A stretch of 64,000 nucleotides of DNA from SVKR01 sp963649145. GTDB lineage: Bacteria; Bacillota; Clostridia; Oscillospirales; Oscillospiraceae. The notes under the pieces were generated by a model, which saw nothing but the letters and a program-made list of their open reading frames with translations, did no database searches and had not been told where the DNA came from. The translations under genes were made by a program, and so were the position numbers. Positions 60,739 to 64,000 of the stretch are shown piece after piece; position 1 is the first letter of the stretch; every line of letters starts with the position of its first letter. The stretch covers positions 1-64,000 of the forward strand of contig CAVJGI010000001.1 of NCBI GenBank assembly GCA_963649145.1. Reading direction: 5' to 3'.

Positions 60739-63363
60739 ATGAAAGAACTGCCAAAGGTGTATGAGCCCCAGACCGTGGAAAAGCGCATCTACGAGTTCTG
60801 GGAAAAGGGCGGCTATTTTGAGGGCAAGCCCGACAAGGCGAAAAAGCCGTTTTCCATCGTCATGCCGCCCCCGAACGTCACGGGCCAGCTCCACATCGGA
60901 CACGCGCTCGACTGCACGCTTCAGGACATTCTGACCCGCTATAAGCGCATGCAGGGCTATGCCGCCGTCTGGGTGCCGGGAACGGACCACGCTGGCATCG
61001 CCACCCAGATCAAGGTGGAGGAGGACCTGCGCGTAAACGAAGGGCTCACGCGCTATGATCTCGGACGCGAGAAGTTTTTGGAGCGCGTCTGGGACTGGAA
61101 GGAAAAATACGGCAACCGTATCGTTGAGCAGCAGAAGAAGATGGGTGCGAGCTGCGACTGGAGCCGCAGCCGCTTCACGATGGACGAAGGCTGCTCCCGC
61201 GCCGTGCGCGAGGCGTTCTGCTCCCTCTACGAAAAGGGGCTCATCTATAAGGGCAGCCGCATCATCAACTGGTGCCCCCACTGCCTGACCGCCCTCAGCG
61301 ACGCGGAGGTCGAATACGTCGATAAGCCGGGTCACCTCTGGTATATCCGCTATCCGCTCGCCGACGGCAGCGGCGACGTGACCGTCGCCACCACCCGTCC
61401 GGAGACGATGCTGGGCGACACCGGCGTCGCCGTCAACCCCGGCGACCCGAATCTGCGCCACCTTGTGGGCAAAAAGTGCATCCTCCCGCTCGTCGGCAGA
61501 GAGATCCCCATCGTCGGCGACGAATACTGCGAGATCGGCTTCGGCACCGGCGCGGTCAAGATGACCCCGGCGCATGACCCTAACGACTTTGAGGTCGGTC
61601 TGCGCCATAATCTGGAGGTCATCCGCGTCATCGCCGATGACGGCACCATGAACGAAAACGCCGGCGCTTACGAGGGACTTGACCGCTACGCCTGCCGCAA
61701 GCAGATCGTCGAGGACCTCGACGCGCAGGGCTATCTCGTCAAGACCGAGGACTACAGCCACAATGTCGGCACCTGCTACCGCTGCCACAACGACGTGGAG
61801 CCGCTCATCTCCGCCCAGTGGTTCGTCAAGATGCAGCCGCTCGTGAAGGAAGCCATCCGCACCGTCCGCGACGGCGAGGTGAACTTCGTCCCCGAACGCT
61901 TTACCAAGACCTATATGAACTGGATGGAGAACTGCCACGACTGGTGCATCTCCCGCCAGCTCTGGTGGGGTCACCAGATCCCGGCATGGTACTGCGCCGA
62001 CTGCGGCCACATCACCGTCAGCCGCACGGACGCATGCCAGTGCGAAAAGTGCGGCAGCAAAAACATCACCCGCGAGGAGGACGTGCTCGACACGTGGTTT
62101 TCCAGCGCGCTCTGGCCCTTCTCCACGCTCGGCTGGCCCGATAAGACCGAGGAGCTGGACTACTGGTATCCCACGAGCGTGCTCGTGACGGGCTACGACA
62201 TCATCTTCTTCTGGGTCGCGCGCATGATCTTCTCCGGCATGGAGCAGATGAAGGAGCACCCGTTCGACACCGTGTTCATCCACGGCATCGTGCGCGACAG
62301 CCTCGGCAGAAAGATGAGCAAGTCTCTCGGCAACGGCATCGACCCGCTTGAGATGGCGGAAAAATACGGCGCGGACGCGCTGCGCTTCAACCTCATCACC
62401 GGCAACAGTCCCGGCAACGACATGCGCTTTTACACCGAAAAGTGCGAGGCGATGCGCAACTTCTGCAACAAGATCTGGAACGCGAGCCGCTTCGTCATGA
62501 TGAACCTCACGGTGGAGGAGAACGTCCTGCCTACCCGCCTCGAGCTGGAGGACAAGTGGATCCTCAGCAAGCTGAACGACACCGTGAAGGCGGTCTGCGA
62601 GAACCTCGACAAGTATGAGCTCGGCGTCGCCGCCGCGAAGATCTACGACTTTATCTGGGACGATTTCTGCGACTGGTATATCGAGCTCACGAAGCCCCGG
62701 CTTCAGGGCGAGGACGCACAGGCGAAGCTCGGCGCGCAGCATGTGCTGCTCTATGTCCTGACCGATATCCTGAAGCTGCTGCACCCGTTCATGCCCTTCA
62801 TCACGGAGGAGATCTGGCAGGCGCTGCCCCACGAGGGCGAGGCGCTTATCGCCGCGGAGTATCCGAAGTATCGCGCCGATCTCTGCTTTGCCGAGGACGA
62901 GGCGAACTTCGAGATGGTCATGGAGGCGATCCGCGCCGTCCGCGCCCGCCGCGCGGAGATGAACGTGCCGCCCTCCCGCCGCAGCCACCTCATCATCGCG
63001 ACGGACGCGCCGACTGCGTTTGAAAGCGGCGCGGCGTATATCCGCAAGCTCGCTTACGCCGAGACAGTTCAGATCACCGACGCCGCCCCGGAGGACACCG
63101 CGGGCATGGTCTCCGTCGTCACCGGACGCGCCAGAATGTTCATGCCGATGGCGGACCTCGTCGATTTTGAAAAGGAGCGCGCCCGCATCGCGAAGGAGCT
63201 CGCGAACGCGGAAAAGCAGCTCGCCGGACAGAACGCCAAGCTCGCGAACGAAAACTTCGTCGCCCGCGCCCCGGAAGCGGTCGTAAACGCCGAGCGCGAG
63301 AAGAAAGCCAAGCTCGAAGCGCTGATCGAAAACCTGAACGAAAGCCTGAAGAATCTGGGCTGA
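60739..63363 (+). CDS. valS: Valyl-tRNA synthetase
   Basis: 874 residues. PPPNVTGQLHIGHALD (HIGH) is near residue 49 and KMSKSLGNGIDP near 525. The editing domain (TTRPETMLGDT) is intact, as are zinc-type Cys pairs in CADCGH and CEKCGS, and a C-terminal coiled coil. AGGAGTG precedes ATG 60739. It is regulated by the T-box upstream. Confidence 0.97.
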   Translation: MKELPKVYEPQTVEKRIYEFWEKGGYFEGKPDKAKKPFSIVMPPPNVTGQLHIGHALDCTLQDILTRYKRMQGYAAVWVPGTDHAGIATQIKVEEDLRVNEGLTRYDLGREKFLERVWDWKEKYGNRIVEQQKKMGASCDWSRSRFTMDEGCSRAVREAFCSLYEKGLIYKGSRIINWCPHCLTALSDAEVEYVDKPGHLWYIRYPLADGSGDVTVATTRPETMLGDTGVAVNPGDPNLRHLVGKKCILPLVGREIPIVGDEYCEIGFGTGAVKMTPAHDPNDFEVGLRHNLEVIRVIADDGTMNENAGAYEGLDRYACRKQIVEDLDAQGYLVKTEDYSHNVGTCYRCHNDVEPLISAQWFVKMQPLVKEAIRTVRDGEVNFVPERFTKTYMNWMENCHDWCISRQLWWGHQIPAWYCADCGHITVSRTDACQCEKCGSKNITREEDVLDTWFSSALWPFSTLGWPDKTEELDYWYPTSVLVTGYDIIFFWVARMIFSGMEQMKEHPFDTVFIHGIVRDSLGRKMSKSLGNGIDPLEMAEKYGADALRFNLITGNSPGNDMRFYTEKCEAMRNFCNKIWNASRFVMMNLTVEENVLPTRLELEDKWILSKLNDTVKAVCENLDKYELGVAAAKIYDFIWDDFCDWYIELTKPRLQGEDAQAKLGAQHVLLYVLTDILKLLHPFMPFITEEIWQALPHEGEALIAAEYPKYRADLCFAEDEANFEMVMEAIRAVRARRAEMNVPPSRRSHLIIATDAPTAFESGAAYIRKLAYAETVQITDAAPEDTAGMVSVVTGRARMFMPMADLVDFEKERARIAKELANAEKQLAGQNAKLANENFVARAPEAVVNAEREKKAKLEALIENLNESLKNLG

Positions 63364-63381
63364 TAAAAACTATATACCTTC

Positions 63382-63417
63382 CCGCCGCTGCATTTTTTGC
63401 AGCGGCGGTTTTCTTTT
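63382..63417 (+). terminator. Intrinsic terminator of valS
   Basis: Arms CCGCCGCTGCA (63382-63392) and TGCAGCGGCGG (63398-63408), followed by TTTTCTTTT. Confidence 0.9.
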
Positions 63418-63483
63418 GACAAATTTTTCCGCATATATCTGCTACCATCGGCATAGCGACTTTGAAAAGGAGGCGATGCGCGC

Positions 63484-63816
63484 GTGAAGGTGTTTTCCGC
63501 GTATCAGAACGGACGGCTCACGATCTATCTGACGGGGGAGCTGGATCACCATGAGGTGAAAAAATCCATGAGCGTGATCGAAAATCTGCTGGATGAATAT
63601 ATGCCGCGGGAGTGTGTGCTGGATCTCGGCTCGCTGAGCTTTATGGACTCGTCCGGCATCGCGCTGATCTTAAAGCTGCACCGGCGGCTTTCGGAGACGG
63701 GCGGCGGCGCGTGGGTGGAAAACGCCGCGTCGCAGCCGGCCAAGGTGCTCTGCGCCGCGGGGATCGGACGGATCGTGAAGATCGGCATCGCAAAGGAGGC
63801 ACAGGAGGCGAGATGA
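63484..63816 (+). CDS. spoIIAA: Anti-sigma-F factor antagonist SpoIIAA
   Basis: 110 residues, a STAS domain. LTGELDHHE and the phosphorylatable serine in LSFMDSSGIALIL (about 57) are typical. Dephosphorylated SpoIIAA frees sigma-F in the forespore. The start is GTG 63484, 11 bases after AAAAGGAGG; the ATG at 63475 stops at once. A TTGACA with an extended TGCTACCAT at 63416-63448 has a poor 21-base spacing; a sigma-H promoter is expected but not clearly seen. It overlaps spoIIAB. Confidence 0.96.
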   Translation: MKVFSAYQNGRLTIYLTGELDHHEVKKSMSVIENLLDEYMPRECVLDLGSLSFMDSSGIALILKLHRRLSETGGGAWVENAASQPAKVLCAAGIGRIVKIGIAKEAQEAR

Positions 63817-64000
63817 AAAGCAGCAACTACATAAAGCTGGAATTTCCCGGAAAAAGCGCGAACGAGGGGCTCGCGCGCAGCGCTGTGGCGGCGTTCGCCG
63901 CCCAACTGGACCCGACGATCGACGAGCTCGGCGACATCAAGACCGCCGTCAGCGAGGCGGTGACGAACGCGATCGTCCACGCTTATCCGAACCAGATCGG
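63813..64000 (+). CDS. spoIIAB: Anti-sigma-F factor SpoIIAB (N-terminal part; runs off the window)
   Basis: The first 62 residues are visible, ending inside the ATP-binding region with the N-box IKTAVSEAVTNAIVHAYPN. This GHKL kinase binds sigma-F and phosphorylates SpoIIAA. ATGA overlap with spoIIAA and an AGGAGGCGAG site are seen. spoIIAC (sigF) is expected next. Confidence 0.95.
   Translation, partial: MKSSNYIKLEFPGKSANEGLARSAVAAFAAQLDPTIDELGDIKTAVSEAVTNAIVHAYPNQI

Noticed and set aside
60715..62988. 757-codon minus-strand frame opposite valS
   Set aside because: Shadow of valS.

Overview
This window looks like the chromosome of a GC-rich, spore-forming clostridial Firmicute, most likely from the Oscillospiraceae/Ruminococcaceae. 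Evidence: sporulation genes (SpoIVFA/SpoIVFB-like pair, YtfJ-like, SpoIIAA, SpoIIAB, a DUF3794/LysM protein), a PASTA-kinase locus, a YbbR/CdaA pair, an IspH-S1 fusion, strong Shine-Dalgarno sites, and TTGACA/TATAAT-type promoters. Genes are tightly packed, often with ATGA overlaps. The genus cannot be fixed from sequence reading alone.

Layout. 1-1550: AT-richer accessory DNA abutting the 3' end of a minus-strand tRNA-Pro(CGG). It holds the tail of an unknown gene, a GIY-YIG/DUF4357 protein and a structured non-coding stretch, and looks like the edge of an integrated element. 1800-10200: spoIVFA-spoIVFB, a radical-SAM/DUF2344 pair, rplS, lepB, rbgA, rnhB, yraN, thrC. 10245-17900: a DUF1540 protein and a phosphoesterase, then the protein quality-control run tig-clpP-clpX-lon-engB. 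17768-19900: a lower-GC minus-strand island of three genes of unknown function (one secreted, one membrane-anchored) with its own promoter. 20040-25172: site-2 protease, scpA, scpB, DUF2953, ytfJ, D,D-carboxypeptidase, pseudouridine synthase. 25337-33597: RpiR regulator, BaiN-type flavoprotein, cmk, ispH-rpsA fusion, membrane protein, ispD, ispF, DUF3343 protein and a cysteine desulfurase-like enzyme. 33715-50154: cdaA-cdaR, yicC, remA, gmk, rpoZ, priA, def, fmt, rsmB, rlmN, prpC, prkC, rsgA, a small membrane protein, a DUF3794/LysM protein and yebC. 50220-54449: minus-strand operon of MBL-fold protein, DUF362 ferredoxin, alpha/beta hydrolase and MATE transporter. 54564-55492: LpdD-like protein and UbiX. 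55573-57705: pyrR-uraA behind a PyrR-type attenuator. 57839-58603: a membrane-anchored C39-like peptidase interrupted by an in-frame TAG. 58653-63363: glnS diverging from a T-box-controlled valS. 63484-end: spoIIAA and the start of spoIIAB.

How the genes work together. Most of the window is core housekeeping: translation start and rescue of quality (def, fmt, rsmB, rlmN, rsgA, rplS, rpsA, aminoacyl-tRNA synthetases), proteostasis (trigger factor, ClpXP, Lon), chromosome condensation (ScpAB), envelope signalling (CdaA/CdaR c-di-AMP, PrpC/PrkC), isoprenoid synthesis (IspD, IspF, IspH) and forespore/mother-cell communication. The least explained parts are the left-end island, the 17.8-19.9 kb secreted module, the four-gene operon at 50.2-54.4 kb, and the amber-interrupted peptidase. 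The last stands out because none of the other genes with a visible stop in this window ends in TAG.
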